Shown: positions 1 through 8,572, numbered from the stretch's first letter. The stretch is DNA of 11,603 nt from Hyphomicrobiaceae bacterium (GCA_028285025.1 JANQQH010000354.1:1-11603), one strand, 5' to 3'. Program-made: numbers and translations. Notes: generated by a model from the letters alone, not told the origin.

Positions 1-2
1 TT

Positions 3-1037
3 GAGGTGCCGATTGTGAAAAGCAACATGTCCTTTGGCGCAAGCATTGGCGATGGCTGGTTGGAATATAGCACAGCCTCGTTTGCGCAATGTTTTGCTCA
101 AAAGAGAAACTTAGTCAGGCCCGGTTACATTGGCATGCTAAGAGATATTGTGCGGTTTCATAAACTTGCCCTTAAAGACAAAGACATTTCACCCGATATG
201 CCCCTTGGCCGTTGGATTGAAAAACACAAATTAGGATCGTGGTTTCAAGATTATTTCCTCTTGCCCATGGGCGGCGCTATATGGAGCATGCCAGTTGAGC
301 AAATGCTTGATTATCCAGCAATGCCCTTCATTCGTTTTTTCGACAATCATGGATTGTTAGGCATCAACGATGCCCCGCAATGGTATACCGTGCAAGGTGG
401 GTCTCGTGCTTATGTTGAGAAACTTACAAAACAATTTAAGTCCAACATCAAAATGAACTGTGCCGTTCAAAACGTTATTCGAAGAGAAAACCAGATTGAG
501 GTCGTTGATAGCCATGATATGACCTCTTACTATGATCAGGTCGTTTTTGCCTGTCATAGTGACCAGGCGCTCAAGCACCTTTCGTCTCCCTGTCCCCTTG
601 AGCAGCAAATACTTGGATCAATAAACTATCAAAACAACCTGATGGTTTTACATAAAGACACCAAGTTCATGCCAAAACGCAAGAGCGCCTGGTCAAGCTG
701 GGTTTACCTATCAAATCAAAAACAAGACACCAGCACCTCCATGAGCGTCAGCTATTGGATGAATAATTTGCAACCGCTAAAAACTTCCAGCCCCGTGATT
801 GTAACCCTAAACCCTCATCAAATGCCGCGTCAGGATCTAATCTACGATCAAACAATCCTGGAACACCCTGTTTTTGACAAAGCAGCAATAGAAGCGCAAT
901 CTCGATTGGATGAGATTCAAGGCAAAGACCGCATATGGTATTGTGGAGCCTGGCAAGGCTTTGGGTTTCATGAAGATGGCTTGCAAAGTGCCATTGATAT
1001 GACCCGCAAAATGGGGGTTAACAAACCATGGGGCTAA
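3..1037 (+). CDS. FAD-dependent oxidoreductase (flavin amine-oxidase-like), 5' end outside window
   Basis: This is the C-terminal 344 codons or so of a predicted NAD/FAD-binding amine-oxidase-fold protein (COG2907 type). The reading frame is open to the window edge and the N-terminal GxGxxG dinucleotide-binding motif is absent, so the true start lies upstream; the GTG at 6 is an internal codon. The first residues (MSFGASIGDGWLEY) match the family's conserved substrate-domain start. Near the C-terminus, YCGAWQGFGFHEDGLQSA resembles the second FAD-contact motif, which ends in a GFHEDGL-type helix. Members sit beside DUF1365 and Cfa-like genes in many proteobacteria. In Rhodobacter sphaeroides such a protein (RSP1091) is needed to convert methylated unsaturated phospholipid chains into furan fatty acids, and a desaturase named UfaD acts in that pathway. 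Assigning that reaction here is inference. It overlaps the next gene by 10 bases. Confidence 0.88.
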   Translation, partial: EVPIVKSNMSFGASIGDGWLEYSTASFAQCFAQKRNLVRPGYIGMLRDIVRFHKLALKDKDISPDMPLGRWIEKHKLGSWFQDYFLLPMGGAIWSMPVEQMLDYPAMPFIRFFDNHGLLGINDAPQWYTVQGGSRAYVEKLTKQFKSNIKMNCAVQNVIRRENQIEVVDSHDMTSYYDQVVFACHSDQALKHLSSPCPLEQQILGSINYQNNLMVLHKDTKFMPKRKSAWSSWVYLSNQKQDTSTSMSVSYWMNNLQPLKTSSPVIVTLNPHQMPRQDLIYDQTILEHPVFDKAAIEAQSRLDEIQGKDRIWYCGAWQGFGFHEDGLQSAIDMTRKMGVNKPWG

Positions 1038-1834
1038 AGATAAACAAAGATCCCTTTGTGCTTATTGGTGATGTGATGCATCAGCGTTTTTCACCCAAGA
1101 AAAATCAATTTTCCTATCCAATCTATTATATTGGTTTGCCTTTAACAAAGATTGATGAGCTGGATCGACAAAAGCAAATTGCCATTGACCGCTTTGCCTT
1201 CACGTCCTTTTATAAAAAAGACCATGGCAGCCGAAAGATAGGGGCTGACCTGATATTGTGGGCACGAGGTCAGTTAAAAAAATTCAACCTTCATCACAAC
1301 ATCTCACACATTTCGTTGATTGCAATGCCACGCGTGTTTGGCTTTGTGTTTAACCCGGTTAGCTTTTGGCTTTGTTTTGACCAAAACGGTCACTTGCGCG
1401 TCATCCTATATGAGGTGAACAATACCTTTGGGCAAACCCATACCTATGTATGCGCACATCATGATGGCGCCGTTATATCCAATCAAGATTGGATAACATC
1501 AAACAAAGAATTTCATGTATCCCCCTATTTAGAACGTGAAGGGATTTATAAATTTCGCATTGCCTGCACATCTGGAAAGTTAGCCATTTGGATTAATTAT
1601 TATGATGAAAAAGGCAATCATATCTTAGCAACCGCTCTGAAAGGTCATCTTAAAGCGCTAAACGCGAAAACGCTTTCAAAATCATTCTGGACAAGGCCCC
1701 TGGTGACCCAAAAAGCAATCTCTTTAATTTATTGGCAAGCGCTAAAACTAAAGACAATGGGGCTGAAATATTTAGCACTGCCATCCCAAAAATCACAGCG
1801 GATAAGTTTCAATTCGCAAAGCCCAAGGCGTTAG
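1028..1834 (+). CDS. DUF1365 domain-containing protein
   Basis: A 268-residue protein that fills the DUF1365 family from end to end. Landmarks are HQRFSPKKNQFSYPIYY (residues 18-34), the signature MPRVFGFVFNPVSFWLCFD (100-118), EVNNTFGQTHTY (129-140) and FHVSPY (162-167). There is no signal peptide or clear membrane span, so it probably works at the cytoplasmic membrane face. The ATG at 1028 lies inside the preceding gene (10-base overlap), with GGGGG at 1013-1017 as a possible ribosome site. The two genes are therefore probably translationally coupled, which fits a working pair. The family is often labelled a cyclopropane fatty acid synthesis protein, but no such activity is proven. In R. 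sphaeroides the neighbouring gene RSP1090 is needed for furan fatty acids, and a protein called UfaO is thought to introduce the O2-derived ring oxygen. A similar role here is inference. Confidence 0.9.
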   Translation: MGLKINKDPFVLIGDVMHQRFSPKKNQFSYPIYYIGLPLTKIDELDRQKQIAIDRFAFTSFYKKDHGSRKIGADLILWARGQLKKFNLHHNISHISLIAMPRVFGFVFNPVSFWLCFDQNGHLRVILYEVNNTFGQTHTYVCAHHDGAVISNQDWITSNKEFHVSPYLEREGIYKFRIACTSGKLAIWINYYDEKGNHILATALKGHLKALNAKTLSKSFWTRPLVTQKAISLIYWQALKLKTMGLKYLALPSQKSQRISFNSQSPRR

Positions 1835-1851
1835 AGGCTACAGCTATTTTT

Positions 1852-1858
1852 AAGAGGA
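1852..1858 (+). promoter_or_regulatory. Ribosome binding site of the Cfa-like methyltransferase
   Basis: AAGAGGA lies five bases before the ATG at 1864. It fixes the start there rather than at the in-frame TTG at 1732, which would overlap the upstream gene by about 100 bases and add 44 residues unlike the family. Confidence 0.7.
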
Positions 1859-1863
1859 CTAAC

Positions 1864-3024
1864 ATGTTTCATAAAACAATCGCATTTCGTTTTTTTAAAG
1901 CGCTGGAAAACATTGAAAAGGGTTCAATAGTGATTATTGCGCCTGATAATAAGATTTACGAATTTTCTGGCGCTCAACCAGGCAAGACGGTACGCATTCA
2001 TGTTTATGATTGGCGCACATTCACCGCTTTTGCTTTCAAAGCTGATATTGGAATGACCGAAAGTTACATGAAGGGGTGGTGGGATACAAATAGCATTGAA
2101 AATCTTTTTCTATTTGTCTTTGAAAATGAAAAAGCTTTACAACATTACATTAACGGAAGAACGCTCACCCATCTTCTATCACGCCTGATGTATTTGTTTT
2201 CGCGCAACACGGTGGCTGGCAGCAGCAAAAACATTCATGCTCACTATGATTTAGGCAATAAATTTTACCAGCTCTGGCTTGATGGATCGATGTCATATTC
2301 ATCAGCGCTTGGCGTGAATGAGAACGACACTTTAGAAAAAGCCCAACACCAAAAATATGACCGGCTGCTATCTTTATTAAACAATCCAAAAGGGTCACTC
2401 CTTGAAATAGGATGCGGTTGGGGCGGTTTTGCGGAGCGGGCCATAACAAACACGCAGGCGCATGTGAAAGGCATAACAATTTCTCCAGCTCAATATGACT
2501 ATGCAAAAACACGCCTCAATGGGGCCGCAGACATAGCTCTTGAAGATTATCGGCACCAACAAGGAAAATATGACCATATCGTTTCCATTGAAATGTTTGA
2601 GGCTGTCGGGGAAGCTTTCTGGCAAACATATTTTCAAAAATTAAAATCTCTGCTCACATCCAATGGCACCGCCGTTATTCAAACCATAACAGTTGATGAG
2701 AAATGTTTTGACCTTTACCGAAAAAGTGGAGACATGATTAGAACGTTTATTTTTCCAGGCGGCATGCTCCCCTCGCAAACCCGGTTCATACAAGAGGCAC
2801 AAAAAGCCGGGCTAAACGCCGGCCAACCATTTAAATTCGGCCAAGATTATGCCAAGACCATGATGGTATGGCTGAAAAACTTTGAAAGCAACACACCTGC
2901 AATTCGTGCATTGGGTTTTGATGAACCTTTTATACGGTTATGGCGATTTTATCTATCAACCTGTATTGCGCTCTTTAAACATGGGCGAACAGATGTAATG
3001 CATGTGGAGCTTGCCCATGCCTAA
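1864..3024 (+). CDS. Cyclopropane-fatty-acyl-phospholipid synthase family SAM methyltransferase
   Basis: A 386-residue class I SAM-dependent methyltransferase of the Cfa/CmaA family, predicted to methylate double bonds of phospholipid acyl chains at the inner membrane. The N-terminal part carries ESYMKGWWD (66-74). HAHYDLGNKFYQLWLD (125-140) leads into the catalytic domain, and the SAM motif is LLEIGCGWGG (179-188), followed by GITISPAQ (203-210). E246 (in SIEMFEAVG) and Y329 (in FGQDYAKT) match bicarbonate-site residues of E. coli Cfa. Two others differ: the YSCA cysteine is serine (S147) and the LLHTIG histidine is glutamine (Q273). This argues for a product other than a cyclopropane, such as the methyl-branched unsaturated chain made by UfaM/CfaA of R. 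sphaeroides. The pathway context supports that, but the product is inference. The start was chosen from the ribosome site at 1852. Confidence 0.9.
   Translation: MFHKTIAFRFFKALENIEKGSIVIIAPDNKIYEFSGAQPGKTVRIHVYDWRTFTAFAFKADIGMTESYMKGWWDTNSIENLFLFVFENEKALQHYINGRTLTHLLSRLMYLFSRNTVAGSSKNIHAHYDLGNKFYQLWLDGSMSYSSALGVNENDTLEKAQHQKYDRLLSLLNNPKGSLLEIGCGWGGFAERAITNTQAHVKGITISPAQYDYAKTRLNGAADIALEDYRHQQGKYDHIVSIEMFEAVGEAFWQTYFQKLKSLLTSNGTAVIQTITVDEKCFDLYRKSGDMIRTFIFPGGMLPSQTRFIQEAQKAGLNAGQPFKFGQDYAKTMMVWLKNFESNTPAIRALGFDEPFIRLWRFYLSTCIALFKHGRTDVMHVELAHA
3005..3009 (+). promoter_or_regulatory. Ribosome binding site of the chalcone-isomerase-like gene
   Basis: TGGAG inside the end of the methyltransferase gene, seven bases before the ATG at 3017. 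It favours that start over the in-frame ATG at 3002, which would put the ribosome site inside the coding region and lengthen the signal peptide's n-region. Confidence 0.55.
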
Positions 3025-3577
3025 ACCATTCATGCAAGCTTACAGTTTCATTTGTTTGTTTTTGGTTATGTCTGCGGTTTTAAACAGCACGGCTTTTGCA
3101 AACAGCCCTGCTCCTCTAAAAGAGAATCTAGAACAAAAAATTCTCCCTGGCGCTCAAAAACTTGGAAGCGGACGGTTAACATTCTTTGGATGGTCAATTT
3201 ACCAAGCCTCTCTTTACAGCTTTGAGAAGAAGATTTCTTTTAACAGCCCCTTTTTATTGTCTATCGAATATGACCGGCCGGTTAAAGGCATGCAGATTGC
3301 AAAAAAGTCGATTGAAGCCATTCGCTATTTAGGGTTTGACAATGAATATCACCTGGCAAGTTGGTATGCCCAAATGCGTCTTATTTTTCCAGATGTAACA
3401 AAGGGAACACATCTTATCGGCCTTTATATGCCCAAACAAGGCGTGCGCTTTTATCATGGCTCAAAACCCATCGGCATGATCAAAGATACCCAGTTTGCTA
3501 GCTGGTTTTTTAATATTTGGCTGAGCGAGAAAACAAAATTGAAAGGCCTAAGACGCCAGTTGTTAGGTATGAAATGA
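3017..3577 (+). CDS. Chalcone isomerase-like secreted protein
   Basis: A 186-residue protein with a classical signal peptide: basic MPKPF start, hydrophobic core at about 9-22, and a predicted cut after AFA at residue 28. The mature part matches the bacterial chalcone-isomerase-like family (Chalcone_3) throughout: GSGRLTFFGWSIYQASLY (50-67), RLIFPDV (121-127), GLYMPKQGVRFYHGSKPIG (135-153), then FFNIWLS (164-170) and LRRQLLG (178-184). In plants and bacteria this fold includes flavonoid isomerases and non-catalytic fatty-acid-binding proteins. Flavonoid chemistry is unlikely here. Export and the lipid-modifying neighbours suggest periplasmic binding or processing of a modified fatty acid, which is inference. 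It overlaps the upstream gene by 8 bases and the downstream gene by 4. Confidence 0.88.
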   Translation: MPKPFMQAYSFICLFLVMSAVLNSTAFANSPAPLKENLEQKILPGAQKLGSGRLTFFGWSIYQASLYSFEKKISFNSPFLLSIEYDRPVKGMQIAKKSIEAIRYLGFDNEYHLASWYAQMRLIFPDVTKGTHLIGLYMPKQGVRFYHGSKPIGMIKDTQFASWFFNIWLSEKTKLKGLRRQLLGMK

Positions 3578-4872
3578 CAAAGACCGCACAAAATCTTCCC
3601 CTTTTGTCTTTATTCCACTATGGCTTCATTGCATTGCCTGTAGCCGTTGCCGGTTTTCCAATTTATCTACTAGCGCCAGATTTTTATGCCACCCAATTTG
3701 GACTTTCACTGACAAGCCTTGCAACTGTTTTATTGATCTTGCGTTTTATTGACGGCATTCAAGACCCCTTTATTGGCGCTTTTTCTGATAAATTCCATAA
3801 TGTAAGGCCGATCATTATCATTGGCTCTTGTCTAGCTCTTGTTTTATCATTTTGGTTTTTATTCCAGCCTCTGACCAAAGATGAACATCTTATCTGGTTT
3901 GCAGCCAGCATTTTTTTCATCACCACCGCCTACAGCATATTAGTGATCAACATCACAGCTCTTGGAGGTATCTGGGCCGATAACACCCATGATCGAACCA
4001 GAATAGCGATGGTCAGAGAAGCTTGCGGTCTTATTGGGTTACTCGTCGGTGTTTTGCTCCCAAGCCTTTTAAAAGAAACGATGCCCTTATCGAATGTTTT
4101 TGCATTTATGAGTTCGATATTATTCGCGTTAATGATAATCGGACTGTTATTATTTTTAAGCTGGTATTACCTCAATCTTGATGACATCCAGCCCAAACAA
4201 CCAAAAGAATACCGCATTGCGTTTCTAAAAAGCTGGTCTGATATGCCTGGTGAGACCAAAAGCTTCTTTTTCATTTATGGCCTCAACATCCTTGCGTCTA
4301 GCATACCAGCAATATTGGTTATCTTCTTTGTCAGAGATTTTCTGCAAACCCCGTCTTATCTGGGATTGTTTCTTGCCCTTTATTTTTTATCTGGTGTCAT
4401 TGGCATGATTGCCTGGAGTTTTCTAAGTAGACTGTTAGGTGATAAATATAAAACCTGGTGCTATGCCATGGCGGTTTCAATTTTAAGTTTTATCTGGGTG
4501 TTGTTTTTACAGCCAGGAGATCTCATCGCTTTTAGCGTAATATGTGTGATATCTGGTTTGGGGTTTGGGGCAGATTTATCTTTGCCACCTTCTATTTTGG
4601 CTGATCATATTGCGTCTCATCAACGCCGTTCTGAAAGCGGTTTTTATCATGCGCAAATGACCTTGCTCACAAAACTATCTCTAGCGCTTTCAACCGCTGT
4701 GGTTTTTCCCATTTTGGATTTTTCTGGCTTTAAGCCATCTTTAGAAAATGACAGTAATGCTCTTTTTATTCTCGTGGTTTGTTATGCCCTTATTCCTTGT
4801 TTAATTAAAGCCGTCTCGGTCGTGCTGCTTGTTCGCCACGCATTCTTTTTAAAGTTTAAAGGGGGAGTTTAA
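3574..4872 (+). CDS. MFS transporter, MelB/GPH (MFS_2) type
   Basis: A 432-residue hydrophobic protein with about 12 membrane segments. RFIDGIQDPFIGAFSD (57-72) is the family signature between helices 2 and 3; in MelB-type carriers its acidic residues take part in cation coupling. I chose the ATG at 3574 because it makes an ATGA stop-start overlap with the preceding gene; the TTG at 3517 would overlap it by 61 bases. Sugar:cation symport is the usual annotation, but nothing nearby handles sugars. The same family contains the eukaryotic lysophospholipid symporter MFSD2A, so transport of a lipid, lysolipid or fatty acid derivative would suit this operon better. That substrate is speculation. 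R. sphaeroides also has a GPH-type carrier in the operon next to rpoE-chrR, which supports an old association. Confidence 0.85.
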   Translation: MTKTAQNLPLLSLFHYGFIALPVAVAGFPIYLLAPDFYATQFGLSLTSLATVLLILRFIDGIQDPFIGAFSDKFHNVRPIIIIGSCLALVLSFWFLFQPLTKDEHLIWFAASIFFITTAYSILVINITALGGIWADNTHDRTRIAMVREACGLIGLLVGVLLPSLLKETMPLSNVFAFMSSILFALMIIGLLLFLSWYYLNLDDIQPKQPKEYRIAFLKSWSDMPGETKSFFFIYGLNILASSIPAILVIFFVRDFLQTPSYLGLFLALYFLSGVIGMIAWSFLSRLLGDKYKTWCYAMAVSILSFIWVLFLQPGDLIAFSVICVISGLGFGADLSLPPSILADHIASHQRRSESGFYHAQMTLLTKLSLALSTAVVFPILDFSGFKPSLENDSNALFILVVCYALIPCLIKAVSVVLLVRHAFFLKFKGGV

Positions 4873-4873
4873 C

Positions 4874-5413
4874 ATGATGAAATATCTCATCGCCTTTATT
4901 TGTTTTATCTTGCTTGGAGCCATCGCTATGTTCACAGTCGCCAATAATCACAAAATCGACTATTATCAAAACACAACGCCAAAGGCCGATTTGAAAGCCT
5001 ATTTTAACGGGCCCATAAAAGCCTGGGGCATCATTCAAGATTGGCGCGGACGTGTGGTTTCTCGTTTTGATGTTAGCATGGTCGGGCGTTGGGAGGGGGA
5101 CATAGGCACCCTTGAAGAAGATTTCAGCTATTATAATGGCGGCAAACAAAAACGAGTTTGGACCATAAAAAAACTTAGCAATGGAAGCTATGTTGGGGAG
5201 GCTGAAGATATCATAGATCAAGCAAAGGGGTCACATAAGGGATCAGCTTTGTTTTGGAATTACTCAATGGATATCCCTGTAGAAGGGCGTACCTATCGGA
5301 TAAAATTTGATGATTGGATGTGGCAAATGAATGATGGTGTGTTAATCAACCGGTCTTATTTAAAAAAATTTGGCTTTACCGTTGCTGAACTCACTTTATT
5401 TATGAAAAAATAA
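4874..5413 (+). CDS. DUF3833 domain-containing membrane-anchored protein
   Basis: A 179-residue protein that follows the MFS gene after one base, with a strong ribosome site (GGGGGAG, 4861-4867). Residues 4-23 form one hydrophobic segment, and the rest is a soluble domain matching DUF3833: FNGPIKAWGIIQDWRGRV (44-61), GRWEGD (71-76), EEDFSYYNGG (81-90), YRIKFDDWMW (141-150) and KKFGF (164-168). Relatives in gammaproteobacteria are often annotated as lipoproteins. Here I see no lipobox: the only N-terminal cysteine, C10, is in the middle of the hydrophobic stretch. It is therefore more likely an uncleaved anchor or an ordinary signal peptide, with the domain in the periplasm. The biochemical function is unknown. 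Its regular place in Cfa/DUF1365 clusters suggests a part in handling modified lipids. Confidence 0.87.
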   Translation: MMKYLIAFICFILLGAIAMFTVANNHKIDYYQNTTPKADLKAYFNGPIKAWGIIQDWRGRVVSRFDVSMVGRWEGDIGTLEEDFSYYNGGKQKRVWTIKKLSNGSYVGEAEDIIDQAKGSHKGSALFWNYSMDIPVEGRTYRIKFDDWMWQMNDGVLINRSYLKKFGFTVAELTLFMKK

Positions 5414-5417
5414 ATTT

Positions 5418-6167
5418 ATGCCGGTTGCTCCACAAGAAACAATCTGGATTGTCGGTGCCAGTGCCGGCATTGGACGCGCCCTTGCACAATTATATGCGAG
5501 CAAAGGCGCCAAGCTTGTTCTTTCAGCAAGATCACATGAAGCCTTAGACGCTTTAAACCAAAAGCTGGGAGGAAGCCATGTTGTGATGCCCTTAGACGTG
5601 AGTGATCGCCAAGCCATGGACCAGGCTATTAACACGCTTAAAACCAATCAGCTTTGCATCGATCGAGCCATTTTTATGGCCGCGATTTATAAACCACAAT
5701 CAATTGAAACGATGGACCTTGATTTTGCCGACCAGCTATTGCGTGTCAATGTGCTTGGATGTTTCATTTTTGGGAAAGCCATTTTTAACTTCATGAAACA
5801 ACAAAGCCATGGCCAAATTGCAATTTGTGGGAGCGTTGCTGCATATCAAGGTCTACCAAACGGGCAACCTTACAGTGCAAGCAAAGCGGCAATTCAAAAC
5901 TTTACGGAAAGCCTCTACCTGGAAGCGCCCCAAACAATCGATATAAAACTGATCAGCCCTGGTTTTGTTCGAACACGGACAACAGATTTAAATGAATTTG
6001 AAATGCCTCATTTGATGGAACCAAATGAGGCAGCTGTTGCCATTGAAAAAGGGCTTAAGACGAAACGGTTCGAGGTTCATTTCCCCAAAAAATTTACATG
6101 GCAATTAAAAATTCTTGCGCTGCTACCATATCGATTATCATTGAAAATCATTAAGACATTATTTTAA
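5418..6167 (+). CDS. SDR family NAD(P)-dependent oxidoreductase
   Basis: A 249-residue classical short-chain dehydrogenase/reductase. The cofactor loop is VGASAGIG (12-19), and the catalytic tetrad appears complete as N111, S139, Y152 and K156 (PYSASKAA). PGFVRT (181-186) follows. The usual NNAG structural motif is replaced by FMAAI (86-90). R36-S39 after the second strand (LVLSARS) suggests a preference for NADPH. The C-terminus is rich in basic and hydrophobic residues (LKILALLPYRLSLKIIKTLF), which may dock on a membrane. It is the last gene of the operon, four bases after the previous stop, without an obvious ribosome site, so translation may depend on coupling. SDR genes are regular members of the RpoE/ChrR-linked fatty acid clusters. 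The substrate is unknown; an oxidised acyl or aldehyde product is a guess. Confidence 0.88.
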   Translation: MPVAPQETIWIVGASAGIGRALAQLYASKGAKLVLSARSHEALDALNQKLGGSHVVMPLDVSDRQAMDQAINTLKTNQLCIDRAIFMAAIYKPQSIETMDLDFADQLLRVNVLGCFIFGKAIFNFMKQQSHGQIAICGSVAAYQGLPNGQPYSASKAAIQNFTESLYLEAPQTIDIKLISPGFVRTRTTDLNEFEMPHLMEPNEAAVAIEKGLKTKRFEVHFPKKFTWQLKILALLPYRLSLKIIKTLF

Positions 6168-6330
6168 ACCGAGCGACTTGCACAAGGCTGATGCCTCAAT
6201 CTTTTCGAAATAGAATCCATTCTCTTTTGAAAGGATATATAGACGCTCTGCAAGAATTTGTTCTGATGTTTTCTCAGGCAACAGAATACATAAAATTAAT
6301 AGGTCCTGAGCCTAGACATTGTGTTGCCTC

Positions 6331-6366
6331 AAAAAAAAGAGCGCCTGTCTTTCGACAAACGCTCTT
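6331..6366 (-). terminator. Rho-independent terminator of groESL
   Basis: Read on the minus strand, AAGAGCG (6360-6366) pairs with CGCTCTT (6337-6343). After a two-base mismatch, TGTC (6354-6357) pairs with GACA (6346-6349) around a four-base loop. The stem runs straight into eight Ts (complement of A6331-A6338). It lies about 170 bases beyond the groEL stop, so the transcript has a long 3' end. Confidence 0.85.
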
Positions 6367-6384
6367 CACTTAAACAAAGCACTC

Positions 6385-6523
6385 GTCTCATTTTCCTCAG
6401 GCCGGTTGCTGTGTGGGCATCTGAAGGCCCCACTAAAAAGCCCGCCCCAAGGAAATGAGACACAGTATTGGACTTGAGGGAAAGTACACTGAAGCGCGAT
6501 AGCGCTGAAGGACTTTCACTCAA
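6385..6523 (-). ncRNA. Structured groESL 3' untranslated region or small RNA
   Basis: Two imperfect inverted repeats lie between the groEL stop and its terminator. The first, 6474-6523, pairs TTGAG with CTCAA, GAAAGT with ACTTTC and AGCGC with GCGCT around a GATA loop. The second pairs 6385-6397 (GTCTCATTTTCCT) with 6450-6461 (AGGAAATGAGAC) with one bulged base, enclosing an inner hairpin of GTGGG (6413-6417) and CCCAC (6429-6433). I did not recognise tmRNA, SRP RNA, RNase P RNA or 6S RNA in it. With the terminator, it would form a transcript 3' end of roughly 200 nucleotides. Whether it is only the groESL mRNA tail or a processed or independent small RNA cannot be told from sequence. Confidence 0.35.
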
Positions 6524-6534
6524 ACACGGGGTGG

Positions 6535-8262
<1,728 letters not shown>

Positions 8263-8284
8263 AAACGAAAAGGGGGCAAAGGGA

Positions 8285-8572
8285 TTAACCAAGCACGCCC
8301 ATAATGTCGGATTCTTTCATGATCAACAGGTCATCACCATCAATCTTCACTTCCGTGCCAGACCATTTGCCAAACAGCACTTTGTCGCCGGCTTTAACGT
8401 CAAGCGGTGTAATATCACCATTGTCGTTTTTAATGCCATTTCCAACAGCCAAAACTTCACCAGTTTGCGGCTTTTCTTGTGCAGTATCAGGAATAATAAT
8501 GCCGCCAGCGGTTTTTTGGTCTTCTTCAAGACGCTTTACCACCACACGGTCATGAAGCGGACGAAATTTCAT
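8285..8572 (-). CDS. groES: Co-chaperonin GroES (Cpn10)
   Basis: A complete 95-residue GroES, which forms the heptameric lid of the GroEL chamber. It opens with [14 protein letters not shown], typical of alphaproteobacteria. The mobile loop (about 16-34, [15 protein letters not shown]) carries the hydrophobic GGIII segment that touches GroEL, and [12 protein letters not shown] (65-76) belongs to the beta-barrel. The ribosome site AGGAG lies at 8583-8587, ten bases before the ATG. It is the first gene of the operon, and its leader carries the CIRCE operator, so repression by HrcA is expected. No heat-shock sigma promoter is certain. Confidence 0.99.
   Translation of the reverse strand: MKFRPLHDRVVVKRLEEDQKTAGGIIIPDTAQEKPQTGEVLAVGNGIKNDNGDITPLDVKAGDKVLFGKWSGTEVKIDGDDLLIMKESDIMGVLG

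Larger units (their letters stand above)
6168..6534. other. Gene-free region between convergent operons
   Basis: It spans 367 bases between the stop codons of the SDR and groEL genes. The first part (6168-6330) shows only a four-base-pair hairpin (AGGC, 6185-6188, with GCCT, 6193-6196) ahead of CAATCTTTT, a weak candidate terminator for the plus-strand operon. The second part (6331-6523) holds three inverted repeats that are listed separately. A 60-codon open frame at 6191-6373 has no ribosome site and runs through the groESL terminator, so I do not call it a gene. Confidence 0.6.

Noticed and set aside
1732..1863. TTG start giving a 430-residue methyltransferase
   Set aside because: It overlaps the DUF1365 gene by about 100 bases, adds residues unlike the family, and the ATG at 1864 has a good ribosome site.
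2165..2637. Minus-strand open frames within the methyltransferase gene
   Set aside because: They are shadows of a clearly conserved plus-strand gene and lack ribosome sites.
3517..3573. TTG start for the MFS transporter
   Set aside because: The added residues are hydrophilic (AERENKIERPKT) and come from the neighbouring gene's frame; the ATGA overlap at 3574 is the more usual arrangement.
6191..6373. 60-codon open frame on the plus strand after the SDR gene
   Set aside because: No ribosome site, no recognisable protein features, and it runs through the groESL terminator hairpin.
6385..6523. tmRNA, SRP RNA, RNase P RNA or 6S RNA in the structured region
   Set aside because: I could not find the conserved core bases of any of these, such as the SRP GGAAG loop or a tmRNA tag reading frame and CCA-ending acceptor piece.
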